A stretch of DNA of 64,000 nt, taken from assembly GCA_047630175.1 (NCBI GenBank), contig JBLHVI010000002.1, positions 1 to 64,000 on the forward strand, read 5' to 3'. Origin of the DNA: UBA4582 sp047630175 (GTDB taxonomy: Bacteria; Pseudomonadota; Gammaproteobacteria; Pseudomonadales; Azotimanducaceae). Below are positions 53,466 through 63,436 of the stretch, one piece after another; the first letter of the stretch is position 1; each line of letters starts with the position of its first letter. Below the pieces are notes generated by a model. The model made no database searches, was not told the origin of the DNA, and was given only the letters and a program-made list of their open reading frames with translations. The position numbers and the translations under genes are program-made.

Positions 53466-55307
53466 ATGGCCAACCTGGTAATACTTATTCCCCTAATGCC
53501 GCTGCTAGGCTTTCTGATTTTAGTGTGTAGCCTTGGTCGATTGCCAAAATGGCTGGTTGGCTTAGTAGGAACAGGCTCGATTGCTGTATCACTGTTGTTC
53601 GTCACGCTCGTAGCTGTGGAATACTTCAGCACCAACACCCCTGTGTTAGTTCCCGTTTACACTTGGTTACAGGTCGCGGGCCTAACTGCCCAGGTTAGCT
53701 TTTTAATCGACGGATTGAGCCTGACAATGCTTTTCGTGATTACAGGCATAGGTCTGCTTATTCACATCTACTCGACGTTATTCATGTGGGATGAACGGGA
53801 CTACAGCCGCTTCTTCAGTTATATGAACCTGTTTGTCTTTGCCATGTTAATACTCGTCATGGCCGACAACTTGCTCCTGTTGTTTGTCGGTTGGGAAGGC
53901 GTGGGCCTGTGCAGCTATCTACTGGTGGGTTTTTGGTACAAGGTGCCCGCCAATGGCGCTGCCGCGCGTAAGGCGTTTGTGGTGACCCGTGTCGGCGATA
54001 CAGCCATGATGTTGGGTATGTTGCTGCTCTTCTTAGAGCTAGGCACACTCGACATTCAACCCCTGGCCGCGCTAGCAGCATTGACTTGGCCAGCCGGTGA
54101 TACAACGCTAACCATCGCATGCTTGTTGTTGCTTGGCGGCGCAGTAGGTAAATCGGCACAATTACCCCTTCAGACTTGGTTACCCGACGCCATGGCTGGA
54201 CCAACCCCTGTCAGCGCCCTGATACATGCAGCAACGATGGTCACCGCCGGGGTTTACCTCATTGCCCGCACACACGAGTTGTTTGTGCTCTCGCCTGCAG
54301 CACTTTTAGTCGTGGCCCTTGTGGGCGCGATAACACTGCTGATGGCGGCTTTTGCTGCGCTCGTGCAGACGGATATCAAACGCATCCTCGCCTATTCCAC
54401 CATCAGCCAAATCGGCTATATGTTTCTCGCCCTCGGTGTAGGTGCCTGGTCTAGTGCCATCTTTCATCTCATGACCCATGCCTTCTTCAAAGCATTGCTG
54501 TTCCTTGCCGCAGGCGCGGTGGTTTATAGCCTGCATCATGAACATAATATTTTACGCATGGGTGGTCTGCGGCGGCATTTACCCGTTGCATTCTGGAGCT
54601 TCGTCATCGGCAGTGCGGCCCTTGCGGCCTTACCGCTAACCGCTGGCTTCTACTCCAAAGACGAGATACTGGCCGCCACTTATCTCCAAAACCCCTATGG
54701 GGTATGGCTGCTCGCGGCTGGCTTGCTCGGGGCTTTGATAACCGCAATCTACAGCTTTCGACTCGTCTTTATTGTCTTCTTCGGCCAGCTAAAGACTGTC
54801 CCTTCAGCGCCCGCCGGGCCTCTGATGGCAGTACCACTGGTCATTCTCTGCGCTCTAGCGCTGGGGGGTGGCTGGATCGTTCTGCCGCTGGCAAACGTTC
54901 TACCTGCCAACCCTGCCAATCATGATGAAGGTTTATTACTCTGGGTAATTTCCTCCGTGCCGATTCTTGGCCTGTTGATTGCCGCACTGACCTACCTACG
55001 CCCGGTCATTCCCAGACACCTTTTCACCGAATCTCGCCTTGGCGGATTACTGGTACGTTTCTGGTTTAAACACTGGGCCATGGACTGGATTTTCGATCAT
55101 CTGTTTGTGCGGCCGTACACCGCCGTGACACAGTGGAATCGAAGTGATTTCATCGATAGCATTTACGACGTACTGGCCGAGACTGTGTGGCTAGTCCACG
55201 ACTTCTCTACGACCACGCAAAACGGGCAGCTACGAACTTATGTTTTTGTCATGGTCACCGGTCTAGTGATACTCACCGCGGTTGTCTTGGGGAGTGCCTC
55301 AACATGA
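53466..55307 (+). CDS. nuoL: NADH-quinone oxidoreductase subunit L
   Basis: 613 residues, about 16 membrane helices; antiporter-like subunit at the distal end of the membrane arm. The motif WEGVGLCSYLLVGFW and the channel-lining stretch LQTWLPDAMAGPTPVSALIHAATMV are typical. The C-terminal lateral helix region is present. Its stop overlaps nuoM (ATGA). Confidence 0.97.
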   Translation: MANLVILIPLMPLLGFLILVCSLGRLPKWLVGLVGTGSIAVSLLFVTLVAVEYFSTNTPVLVPVYTWLQVAGLTAQVSFLIDGLSLTMLFVITGIGLLIHIYSTLFMWDERDYSRFFSYMNLFVFAMLILVMADNLLLLFVGWEGVGLCSYLLVGFWYKVPANGAAARKAFVVTRVGDTAMMLGMLLLFLELGTLDIQPLAALAALTWPAGDTTLTIACLLLLGGAVGKSAQLPLQTWLPDAMAGPTPVSALIHAATMVTAGVYLIARTHELFVLSPAALLVVALVGAITLLMAAFAALVQTDIKRILAYSTISQIGYMFLALGVGAWSSAIFHLMTHAFFKALLFLAAGAVVYSLHHEHNILRMGGLRRHLPVAFWSFVIGSAALAALPLTAGFYSKDEILAATYLQNPYGVWLLAAGLLGALITAIYSFRLVFIVFFGQLKTVPSAPAGPLMAVPLVILCALALGGGWIVLPLANVLPANPANHDEGLLLWVISSVPILGLLIAALTYLRPVIPRHLFTESRLGGLLVRFWFKHWAMDWIFDHLFVRPYTAVTQWNRSDFIDSIYDVLAETVWLVHDFSTTTQNGQLRTYVFVMVTGLVILTAVVLGSAST

Positions 55308-56821
55308 CGATTATACTGGTCATGGTCACACTCATGCTTGGCGGCGTCATTGCTTGGCTGGCTCAAGCCTGGCAACCTCACTGGCCAAAGTGGGTTGCGC
55401 TAGGGAGCTGTCTACTCGCAGGGCTGATGCTGACGCCTCTGCTCAGCACCACACCCGATGTCGTGATTGCCTTAGGACAGACAAGCTCGACCTGGCACGA
55501 ACACCTGCAATACGACTGGATTCCGCGTCTCGGCATCAGCTTTATTCTTGGCGTGGACGGCCTAAGTTTGGTGATGGTGGGCCTAACGCTGCTACTGGGT
55601 GGCGTGGCAATCTTGTCTTCGTGGAACGAGATAAAAACTAACCAAGGTTTCTTCCACTTTAACTTGATGTGGACATTAACCGGTGTTGTCGGCGTATTCA
55701 CCAGTCTGGATCTATTTCAATTTTTCTTCTTCTGGGAAGTCATGCTCGTCCCCATGTATTTTCTGATTGCTATATGGGGCCATGAGCAACGTGCCCGTGC
55801 CGCCATGAAGTTTTTCCTCTTTACCCAGATTAGCGGCCTGTTGATGCTGGTATCGATCCTCGCCTTGGTAGTGCTAAATATGACCCAAACGGGCACGCTA
55901 ACGTTTAACTATTTTGACCTGGTAGGTCATGACGTTTCGCCCACCGCAAGTTGGCTGATCATGCTCGGTTTTTTCACCGCCTTCATCGTAAAACTGCCGG
56001 CCTTCCCGTTTCATCCTTGGTTGCCTGACGCACACACCCAAGCACCGACTGCAGCCAGCGTGTTACTGGCCGGCATTCTGCTAAAGACCGGCGCTTATGG
56101 TCTCATTCGGTTTACGCTGCCATTATTTCCCGAAGCAGCTCATCAACTGGCAACCACCGCCATGCTGCTCGGCGCCATCAGCATCGTCTATGGCGCGCTG
56201 TTAGCGTTTGCCCAAACAGACTTCAAGCGACTGGTGGCTTACAGCAGTGTCAGCCACATGGGTTTCGTATTGCTCGGCATCTATGCCTTTAACGAACTCG
56301 CTTTGCAGGGCGCGGTTATGCAGATGGTGGCGCATGGCTTATCAACCGCCGCGCTGTTTCTCATCGCCGGCGCGTTGCAACAACGCCTGCACACCCGCGA
56401 CATGACGGCCATGGGAGGACTATGGGCGTTGGCACCGCGTCTCGGCGCTATGACTTTGTTCTTTATTGTTGCCTCTCTAGGGATGCCAGGACTGGGAAAT
56501 TTCGTTGGTGAGTTTCTCGTCTTACTTGGCGGATTTCAGGCAAATATCGTGATTACCTGCATTGCCACGCTCGGCTTAGTGACCGGTGCCGCCTATGCTT
56601 TGATAGCGATCCAGCGCGTGTTTCATGGCGAGGTATCACCAAAAGTACACCTCACGGATTTGGGCGGTCGGGAATTTATCGCCCTACTCCCTCTACTCTT
56701 GGGGCTAGTGTGGCTTGGCGTTGCACCACAGCCCCTGTTTGATCTGGTTGAACCAATGCTGAGCAATGTCCGGCAACTCATAATTGCGTCGGGCAATCAG
56801 TGGCTAGGAGGTGTCCAATGA
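55304..56821 (+). CDS. nuoM: NADH-quinone oxidoreductase subunit M
   Basis: 505 residues from the ATG at 55304; the open frame to 55187 lies within nuoL. About 14 membrane helices; signatures FFFFWEVMLVPMYFLI and HPWLPDAHTQAPTAASVLLAGILLK. Antiporter-like proton channel subunit. Stop overlaps nuoN. Confidence 0.97.
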   Translation: MTIILVMVTLMLGGVIAWLAQAWQPHWPKWVALGSCLLAGLMLTPLLSTTPDVVIALGQTSSTWHEHLQYDWIPRLGISFILGVDGLSLVMVGLTLLLGGVAILSSWNEIKTNQGFFHFNLMWTLTGVVGVFTSLDLFQFFFFWEVMLVPMYFLIAIWGHEQRARAAMKFFLFTQISGLLMLVSILALVVLNMTQTGTLTFNYFDLVGHDVSPTASWLIMLGFFTAFIVKLPAFPFHPWLPDAHTQAPTAASVLLAGILLKTGAYGLIRFTLPLFPEAAHQLATTAMLLGAISIVYGALLAFAQTDFKRLVAYSSVSHMGFVLLGIYAFNELALQGAVMQMVAHGLSTAALFLIAGALQQRLHTRDMTAMGGLWALAPRLGAMTLFFIVASLGMPGLGNFVGEFLVLLGGFQANIVITCIATLGLVTGAAYALIAIQRVFHGEVSPKVHLTDLGGREFIALLPLLLGLVWLGVAPQPLFDLVEPMLSNVRQLIIASGNQWLGGVQ

Positions 56822-58296
56822 CTGATAACCTTGACCTCTGGGCAGTCCTGCCGATGATTGTCTTGGCCGCGTTGATTTTAAGTCTGGCACTCGTTATTGC
56901 TTTTTTTCGTCGCTTATCCATATCTTGCGCTGTAGCGGTACTGGGCCTAGCCGTGACCTTCGCCACTATTATCTGGTTAGCGCGACAGACAGGCGGTCCG
57001 TGGCAAGTGACGCCACTGCTCATCGTCGACAGCTACAGCTTGTTATTTTCAGGCATTGCGATACTCGCATCGCTGTTGATCGCATTGATGTCATACAGTT
57101 ACCAAGCAAGTCGAGGCGATCATCAAGACGAGTTTTACCTGCTGTTGCTGCTCGCCACCCTGGGCGGCATGACGCTCGCCATGAGCGCCCACTTCGCATC
57201 GCTGATTCTCGGCCTAGAGTTGTTAGGTGTGTCCTTGTACGCGATGATTTCCTTTCCAAGCCGAGGTCTCTTTAGTTTGGAGGCCGGGCTGAAATATCTC
57301 ATTTTGTCGGGCGTGTCATCAGCCCTAATCCTGTTCGGCATCGCGCTGCTCTATGGCGCTTTTGGTAGCTTAGCTTTCGGTGATCTTAATTTCCAACAGA
57401 TTGAGCCCGGTAGTGACGAACACTGGATGACGTTAGCAGGCAGTGCACTGTTACTTGCTGGCATGGCGTTCAAACTCTCACTTGTGCCATTTCATATGTG
57501 GACGCCGGATGTTTATGAAGGCGCCCCTGCGCCCACCACGGCTTTTTTAGGCACCGTTTCTAAAGCCTGTATTTTTGCTGTATTGCTACGATTGTTCATT
57601 AATGTCGATGGATTTAGCGACCACACACTCATGACCGGACTGTATTGGCTGGCAGTGTTCTCCATCCTCATCGGCAATATTCTGGCACTGATGCAGACCA
57701 GCATTAAACGCCTACTGGCCTATTCCTCGACTGCTCAACTTGGCTATCTCATGGTCGCTTTTATTGCCGCCAGCGCCCTGCCAGGCCGAGAATTAGCGGT
57801 GGAGGCCGCTGTCATGTTTGTCATCGCTTATGTGCTAACCACGCTTGGAGCTTTTGGTGTCGTCACGCTTATGTCAGTGGCGGATGCCGAGCATGACACA
57901 GACGAACTGTCAGCCTACGTCGGTCTTTTCTGGCGTCGACCACTGCTCGCGTCTTTTATGACAGCCATGCTACTTTCACTCGCGGGCATACCCCTAACAG
58001 CAGGTTTCATCGGCAAGTTCTATATTTTTACCACCGGTGTACAAAACCAGTTGTGGTCCCTGCTCACCATACTCGTCGTGGGGAGCGGCATTGGCCTGTT
58101 CTATTACCTTCGGGTTGTCTACGCCATGGCACGACCCGTCGACGGTGATGACGGCACAGCGACATTGAATACGCTGCCCATAACGGGCAGCTGGGCATTA
58201 CTGTTGGTAACACTCGTTTTGATCGGGTTGGGCGTCTACCCAACACCGCTCGTCAATTGGGTCAGTCAGATGACTCAGGAGTTGCTCTGCTGTTAA
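56818..58296 (+). CDS. nuoN: NADH-quinone oxidoreductase subunit N
   Basis: 492 residues from the ATG at 56818, which has an excellent AGGAGGT site six bases upstream inside nuoM. About 14 membrane helices; SLVPFHMWTPDVYEGAPAPTTAFL is the conserved channel block. Last gene of the operon; a CBS-domain gene starts 27 bp later and may be co-transcribed. Confidence 0.96.
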   Translation: MTDNLDLWAVLPMIVLAALILSLALVIAFFRRLSISCAVAVLGLAVTFATIIWLARQTGGPWQVTPLLIVDSYSLLFSGIAILASLLIALMSYSYQASRGDHQDEFYLLLLLATLGGMTLAMSAHFASLILGLELLGVSLYAMISFPSRGLFSLEAGLKYLILSGVSSALILFGIALLYGAFGSLAFGDLNFQQIEPGSDEHWMTLAGSALLLAGMAFKLSLVPFHMWTPDVYEGAPAPTTAFLGTVSKACIFAVLLRLFINVDGFSDHTLMTGLYWLAVFSILIGNILALMQTSIKRLLAYSSTAQLGYLMVAFIAASALPGRELAVEAAVMFVIAYVLTTLGAFGVVTLMSVADAEHDTDELSAYVGLFWRRPLLASFMTAMLLSLAGIPLTAGFIGKFYIFTTGVQNQLWSLLTILVVGSGIGLFYYLRVVYAMARPVDGDDGTATLNTLPITGSWALLLVTLVLIGLGVYPTPLVNWVSQMTQELLCC

Positions 58297-58323
58297 CGAT
58301 GAGCATAAAAAATGGAGAAACAT

Positions 58324-58737
58324 ATGCTACCGTCACTTGAGTTAAAACAATATATGCAAGCTCATCCGGTTACCATTTCGTCGAACAGAACGGTCTATGA
58401 AGCTGCCAAAATTATCACTAGTAATAAAGTATCTGGCATCGTGGTTATCGATGAAAATCGTCAGATCGTCGGCATACTGTCAGAACTCGATTGTCTTCGG
58501 GTACTACTAGCAGGCATGTACAACGATGAGGGCTATGGTGCCGCTATAGTCGGTGAAGTCATGACCAGGGACGTTGAAGTACAAAGCCCTGAAGATGACA
58601 TCGTCAGTGTTGCCAATTCAATGCTTGATCATAAGCATCGACGCCGACCGGTGGTGCAGGATGGACGATTGATCGGTCTGGTCACTTGTCGGCAAATCCT
58701 CACGGTTGTCGGCCAGCACGGCCTTAAGCGAGGCTAA
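58324..58737 (+). CDS. CBS-domain pair protein (first copy)
   Basis: 137 residues from the ATG at 58324 with GGAG six bases upstream; the earlier ATG at 58312 contains that site. Two CBS domains (ISSNRTVYEAAKIITSNKVSGIVVID and VQSPEDDIVSVANSMLDHKHRRRPVV), forming one Bateman module. Such modules bind adenine nucleotides or SAM. Immediately downstream of nuoN, so an energy-sensing role linked to complex I is possible but unproven. Confidence 0.88.
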   Translation: MLPSLELKQYMQAHPVTISSNRTVYEAAKIITSNKVSGIVVIDENRQIVGILSELDCLRVLLAGMYNDEGYGAAIVGEVMTRDVEVQSPEDDIVSVANSMLDHKHRRRPVVQDGRLIGLVTCRQILTVVGQHGLKRG

Positions 58738-58858
58738 CGCCGACTTGTTTAGAAGCGATGGGCATAACAAACTAGGCGCTTCATCAGCATCGGTTCTTGG
58801 CGATCTTCCGCCGTGAGTGGAAACTGATACCTAATGTCTTCTAATGGAGATTGATGTC

Positions 58859-59293
58859 ATGCTACGAGTCAAACATTTACTAGCAGACAAGGGCGCGATA
58901 GTTTGGTCCATCGGGCCTTCCCAATCTGTTTATCAAGCCATCGAAATGATGGCGCTAAAATCAGTAGGCGCATTAACCGTGGTGAATGATAGCGGGATGT
59001 TGGTAGGGATTATTTCCGAGCGGGACTACGCCCGCAAGGTGATACTCAAAGGTAAATCATCGAAGGATACCCTCGTCGATGACATTATGACTCGGACCTT
59101 GACGACGGTTGAAAAGAACGCGCGCATCGAGGAATGCTTAGCGCTGATGACCCAGAAACGCATTCGTCATCTACCGGTTCTCGAGGCTAACCACCTAATC
59201 GGCATGATCTCGGTGGGTGACTTAGTAAAATCAATCATATCTGAACAAGACCACAAGATTGAACAATTGGAGCGCTACGTACGCGGTGAATAA
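58859..59293 (+). CDS. CBS-domain pair protein (second copy)
   Basis: 144 residues from the ATG at 58859, with GGAG upstream; the ATG at 58844 lacks one. Two CBS domains (SVYQAIEMMALKSVGALTVV, GIISERDYARKVILKG, then KNARIEECLALMTQKRIRHLPVL), the layout of widespread inosine-monophosphate-dehydrogenase-like stand-alone CBS proteins. It differs clearly from the first copy in sequence, so it is not a recent duplication. Same strand as the first, 121 bp later. Confidence 0.9.
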   Translation: MLRVKHLLADKGAIVWSIGPSQSVYQAIEMMALKSVGALTVVNDSGMLVGIISERDYARKVILKGKSSKDTLVDDIMTRTLTTVEKNARIEECLALMTQKRIRHLPVLEANHLIGMISVGDLVKSIISEQDHKIEQLERYVRGE

Positions 59294-59317
59294 GCCTCCA
59301 ACCTAGGACTTAGCGTC

Positions 59318-59926
59318 ATGAACGTTGTGGAATTAGCCGAAACAGCAGTCACCATCGGAAATCATGTGGACTTGGCCGCTATTGTCAAACAGATCGACCC
59401 TGCTCTTCATTTCGTCAAGGATCTACATGTTGATGCGGCCGCGGGACTCACATTGCTCGTCCGCATGGGTAAGGTTCAATGCGTGCTCAGAGTACGCGCA
59501 AATACAGATATTTTGTGGGATGAAAAATATTTCCAGCTCGAGCTTCTAGCGTTACATCGGGTTGCTGAACGCGACCTAAACAATGTAGCTCATCTGGTAA
59601 ATTACTACCGCTGTGACACATACGAAGCCATACTTAAAACCTTCATCAAAGGTAGCCCGTGCAATCGCCTCGACATAAAAACACTGTTTAAAGACCGCCA
59701 CTTTATTCATGAGCTGGACTGTCTGTATCTGCAGCTACATCTTGCCGGCATTGCCAAAATTAATTTCGGCCCGCGAAAGATCGTACTCTGCGATAACAAC
59801 ACACTGGCTTTAGTAGATCTTCGCAGTTGCGTAGTCGACGCGCATGTCGGCATTAACCAGTTCTCTTGGGAACAGCGCCAAGATAGCTATTTCATCACTA
59901 GGCTTGAGCGTCAGGCGCGCTTTTAG
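59318..59926 (+). CDS. Kinase-fold-like protein, probably catalytically impaired
   Basis: 202 residues. The C-terminal half resembles the core of small lipopolysaccharide/InaA-type kinases: LDCLYLQLHLAGIAKINFGP followed by RKIVLC and NTLALVDLRSC. In active relatives the catalytic loop has an HxD-type Asp; here the place reads AKIN, while the metal-binding Asp in LVDL is kept. The N-terminal lobe is short. No membrane segment. It follows the two CBS genes by 24 bp and its end overlaps the convergent MutS-like gene by 29 bp. Fold assignment is moderate; loss of activity is inference. Confidence 0.7.
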   Translation: MNVVELAETAVTIGNHVDLAAIVKQIDPALHFVKDLHVDAAAGLTLLVRMGKVQCVLRVRANTDILWDEKYFQLELLALHRVAERDLNNVAHLVNYYRCDTYEAILKTFIKGSPCNRLDIKTLFKDRHFIHELDCLYLQLHLAGIAKINFGPRKIVLCDNNTLALVDLRSCVVDAHVGINQFSWEQRQDSYFITRLERQARF

Positions 59927-61316
59927 CAAGTCTTCTGTCTAAAAGCTCAAACACCCCTTCTTCATGCAGTACCCGCATACCCAGGCGCTGACTCGAAACG
60001 CCAGGGTGCAGCATATAGCTGAAGCGTAGTCGACCTTCAGTCTCATCTGCCTCGAAGTAGCGGCAGTCGATTTGGCTCGTGTCACGCAACTTTTCGCTTA
60101 ACTCAATTAAGTGCGAGGAGAACATAAACAAACAACCTGGCTGCGCTGAGAAACGCTCAAGTATCGCCAGTGACGCATCAAATGCATCTTTTACATTAGT
60201 CCCCTTAAATGGTTCGTCCATAATGGCAACTACCCGATATCCTTCAGCAACAGCCTCGGCTACAGCTTTGACGCGCAGCGCCTCGGCACGAAAATAGCTA
60301 ACACCACGACGTAAATCATCGCTAAGAGATATGGAGCTGAACAGTCTTTGCGCGGGTGTGAAAGAAAAGCGCTGAGCAGGCACCCCCATACCCAGATGCG
60401 CAAGGTATAACGCTGTAGCAAAAGCTCGCAGGTAGGTCGTTTTACCTGCCATGTTAGGCCCCGTCAGGAAAAGCACGCGACAAGCTTGATCAAGCTCAAC
60501 GGCGTTAGCAACGGCCTTATCGACAAAGGGGTGCACAAGTCCTCTAGCTTGGACGCTGAGTGAACCCGCCTCAATGATTGGCAACACAAAGTCGTATTTC
60601 AGGGAGACATCAGCCATAGCGACCAGCGCGTCAATCTCAAATAGTAACTGCAGCAGACGCGCGACTGCCACTTTTTCGTGGATTCGAAAGACTTGATCGA
60701 GTCGCAAAATTCTCCAGACTCCAGTGACTAACGTCTGATCAGTAATCAATAAAAGCCGTGGCTGATTGAGTAGCTGTCGGATTTCATCGAGAATCGGTGC
60801 CAGATCACCTTGCGGAGCCATTAGTTCAGCCTGATCGGCCAATTGCCGTAAGGTCACAATGAGCCCACAGGCAGCCTGCACTCCACGGACAATACTGCTG
60901 TAATAACGGGCATGATTAACCCAAAGCGAATAGGCGCCTAGCGCGAACTCCAAGCGATTTTCATGGGAGACTATGGGTAATATTTCGTGCGCATAGTACG
61001 CCACTCGATGCGTCGCATAAGCAGACGGCAGCATCGAGAACACCTGCCGGTGCGCAAGAATAAAGGCTACAGAATCTTGGGTTGCGCGTATACGATCACC
61101 ACTACTCCAGGGCTGTTGCATGCGACGCCGCAAAACCTTAGCTCCGCCCTCGGTCTGCGCCTCATTGCAAAATTCAAATAGACTTACCCCCCCGGTTTCC
61201 GACTCGAAAATCTCCAGATCTTTCAGTGTTTGCAAGTCAAGAACTAGAATATCCGGATCCAGCTCCGAAATGGGCTCGGCTTTCGATACCGATTCGGTTG
61301 TTAAAACAGCGACCAT
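59898..61316 (-). CDS. MutS-family ATPase lacking the mismatch-recognition domain
   Basis: 472 residues. Helical lever/clamp region (about 30-280) and the MutS ATPase domain (about 290-460) with Walker A GPNMAGKTT, the segment SYFRAEA, Walker B VAIMDEPFKGTN and a His switch in FSSHLIEL. Domains I (mismatch-binding Phe-X-Glu) and II of MutS are absent, and no C-terminal Smr nuclease domain as in MutS2. Stand-alone MutS-like proteins of this size occur in many bacteria, without a settled role. AGGAGA lies about ten bases before the ATG. A GT-C glycosyltransferase gene is 60 bp upstream on the same strand. Confidence 0.88.
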   Translation of the reverse strand: MVAVLTTESVSKAEPISELDPDILVLDLQTLKDLEIFESETGGVSLFEFCNEAQTEGGAKVLRRRMQQPWSSGDRIRATQDSVAFILAHRQVFSMLPSAYATHRVAYYAHEILPIVSHENRLEFALGAYSLWVNHARYYSSIVRGVQAACGLIVTLRQLADQAELMAPQGDLAPILDEIRQLLNQPRLLLITDQTLVTGVWRILRLDQVFRIHEKVAVARLLQLLFEIDALVAMADVSLKYDFVLPIIEAGSLSVQARGLVHPFVDKAVANAVELDQACRVLFLTGPNMAGKTTYLRAFATALYLAHLGMGVPAQRFSFTPAQRLFSSISLSDDLRRGVSYFRAEALRVKAVAEAVAEGYRVVAIMDEPFKGTNVKDAFDASLAILERFSAQPGCLFMFSSHLIELSEKLRDTSQIDCRYFEADETEGRLRFSYMLHPGVSSQRLGMRVLHEEGVFELLDRRLAKSAPDAQA

Positions 61317-61376
61317 GCGCGAAAACTCTCCTGATTATCTTGATACTGTAGATGTTAGGCCGACATTCGGCATTAT

Positions 61377-62714
61377 TTAACTCACCCAACCACCGACGGT
61401 CAAAGCATCGAGCATGTGAAATTGCGCATAGAACTGCAAAGCTATGACGGTGAGCAACGCGACGACTAACAAGGAGAGACGACCGCGATGCTGGCTCGGC
61501 TTTATCCACAACATTGCCAGCAGCGTCATGAAGGCAACCACAGGTAACATCTGGCGAGCAATATCATAATTTCGCCGATCGAAATTACCTAGCGTGCTGT
61601 AAAAGTAATATAGAAAGGCGACAACAATCATGACCGGTATAAATAAGAAATACAGCTGCGGTCGACGACGTATCATTGCCACACAGAGCAGCAGAATAGC
61701 AGCCGGCAAAGTCACAATAACGAGATTTGAAATTCGCACAGGAATATGCTGATGCCAAGTAAAATTAGCAAAGACTGACAAAGGGTTGTATCGTAAACCG
61801 CTAACCTCACCGCCACCCCAACTCGAACCCACGTAGCGAAAGTAAAGCGCCCAGTCATTGAACGTTAGTTGACAGTAAACAAAAAACAACAATAGACCAC
61901 CCAGACCGGCCACGCTCGCCAGGTAGACTTTGACCTGATGAGTACTGAACCACTTACCGTGATAGTTAGGATGCAGCAACGCCATAAGTACTGGGATACC
62001 GAGCACGACTACACCAGACACCTTGGTTAAACAACTCAGGGCACCTAACAACGCTAACAACCAAAGTAGACCTGCTCGCGGTTGCGTCAAATACGAATAA
62101 GCAACGACGGTGACTGACAGCATCAAACAGGTGAGTAGTGACTCTGAGTATGAGACGAAACCGTAAAGCGCACCGGGATAGGAAACTAACAGCAAAATTA
62201 CGAGAATATGCACGAGTTGCAGTGGCATAACACTGCGTACAAAGAACAGTAACAGCATGATTGTCGACAACCATGCTGTCTGCGAAACCAACGGCATCGC
62301 ATAGACTAAATCAATCCCCAACTGACTTACTAACGCGCCAAGCATGGGCACTAACGGGAAAAAAGCAACGTTGCAAACGTTGGGGTTATTACCCGCCGGA
62401 ATTGATGGGCATGAGTAGCCGTTTTGGGCTATGTGAAAATACCACTGGCCGTCCCAGCCATTTAGCCTAGTAAATACACGCTCCAAACTACTAGCCATAT
62501 CATTGAGTCTTTCGGCAAAGTCAGGAATCGTGATCCACATGCCAGCCAAGTTATACGGCCCTACTGTATCAAGTACTAAAGCAACGAACGAAAACTGCAA
62601 CATAAAGATGAGTAATCCTAACCCGATGACCGTCGCGGGTTCATTCAGCCGATTTTTTGAAAGGTCTTTCATGTCGCTCATGTGATTGCCAACAATAAAC
62701 AGGGGTTTACCCAT
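61377..62714 (-). CDS. GT-C membrane glycosyltransferase (PIG-V/mannosyltransferase-like)
   Basis: 445 residues with 9-10 hydrophobic segments. The periplasmic first loop has WDGQWYFHIAQNGY, the WDG(x)WY-type acidic motif of PIG-V-like mannosyltransferases, followed by AFFPLVPML. These enzymes use a lipid-linked sugar donor at the outer face of the inner membrane. The acceptor is unknown. Alternative starts lie at 62681 and 62672. The palindromic sequence TGTACACTGTACA (62718-62730) is directly upstream. Probably co-transcribed with the MutS-like gene. Confidence 0.82.
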   Translation of the reverse strand: MGKPLFIVGNHMSDMKDLSKNRLNEPATVIGLGLLIFMLQFSFVALVLDTVGPYNLAGMWITIPDFAERLNDMASSLERVFTRLNGWDGQWYFHIAQNGYSCPSIPAGNNPNVCNVAFFPLVPMLGALVSQLGIDLVYAMPLVSQTAWLSTIMLLLFFVRSVMPLQLVHILVILLLVSYPGALYGFVSYSESLLTCLMLSVTVVAYSYLTQPRAGLLWLLALLGALSCLTKVSGVVVLGIPVLMALLHPNYHGKWFSTHQVKVYLASVAGLGGLLLFFVYCQLTFNDWALYFRYVGSSWGGGEVSGLRYNPLSVFANFTWHQHIPVRISNLVIVTLPAAILLLCVAMIRRRPQLYFLFIPVMIVVAFLYYFYSTLGNFDRRNYDIARQMLPVVAFMTLLAMLWIKPSQHRGRLSLLVVALLTVIALQFYAQFHMLDALTVGGWVS

Positions 62715-62934
62715 CTTTGTACACTGTACACCAATCTAACTACGCTGTATCAGCGCTGTGTCTAGACGTGCCAATGCCGTGGATGCAGCAGTGTAAAATA
62801 CAGAAACTCGATTATAGTGAAATGTCGTTAGTGGTTGTCGAAGACATTGGACTTCAGCATTGACAGCCGCCATGCTGCTTGCCGCTTGCGAACCGCAGAG
62901 CAGTCATCAAGAAATCCCTCAAAAGGCAACGTCC

Positions 62935-63435
62935 GTGAAAATATTCGTTTTTATGATCTGCATGCTCGCCTGCACTAGTGTTTTTGGCGACGACACCTAC
63001 TCTGTTTACCTTATTCGCCATGCAGAAAAAGACCGCTCAAACCCCGAGGATATGAACCCGAAGCTTAACGCCTGCGGTTTTGAACGCGCACAACGTCTCG
63101 CAGACATCTTCCAGAGTATTGACCTGCGAGACGTCTACAGCTCCGACTATGAAAGGACTCGAGATACCGCGTCACCAACCGCTGTTGCGAAGAATCTAGC
63201 GGTAGAAATCTATGATCCCGCAAATCTCAACGAAATACTTCAACGACTCCGCGCCATCAAACAGAACGCATTGGTGGTTGGACACAGTAATACAACCAAC
63301 GTGCTGGCCGGACTTCTAGCAGGCGTTGATCTGCCAAGCATCAATGATGCGGAATACGACCAACTCTATCAGGTTGTGATATCTAATGATGATTCGACAC
63401 TCCAGCTTCTCCACCAGGCGTTTGCATGTTCTTAA
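62935..63435 (+). CDS. Exported histidine phosphatase (SixA/phosphoglycerate-mutase-like)
   Basis: 166 residues from a GTG at 62935 with AAAGG about eight bases upstream and a clean signal peptide (KIFVFMICMLACTSVFG). The RHG-type catalytic motif reads LIRHAEKD; the second His is in VVGHSNTTN and YSSDYERTRDTA is the other signature. An upstream TTG at 62860 would add a lipobox-like LLAAC but lacks positive charges. Probably a periplasmic phosphatase. The stop is 1 bp from the convergent neighbour. Confidence 0.88.
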   Translation: MKIFVFMICMLACTSVFGDDTYSVYLIRHAEKDRSNPEDMNPKLNACGFERAQRLADIFQSIDLRDVYSSDYERTRDTASPTAVAKNLAVEIYDPANLNEILQRLRAIKQNALVVGHSNTTNVLAGLLAGVDLPSINDAEYDQLYQVVISNDDSTLQLLHQAFACS

Positions 63436-63436
63436 G

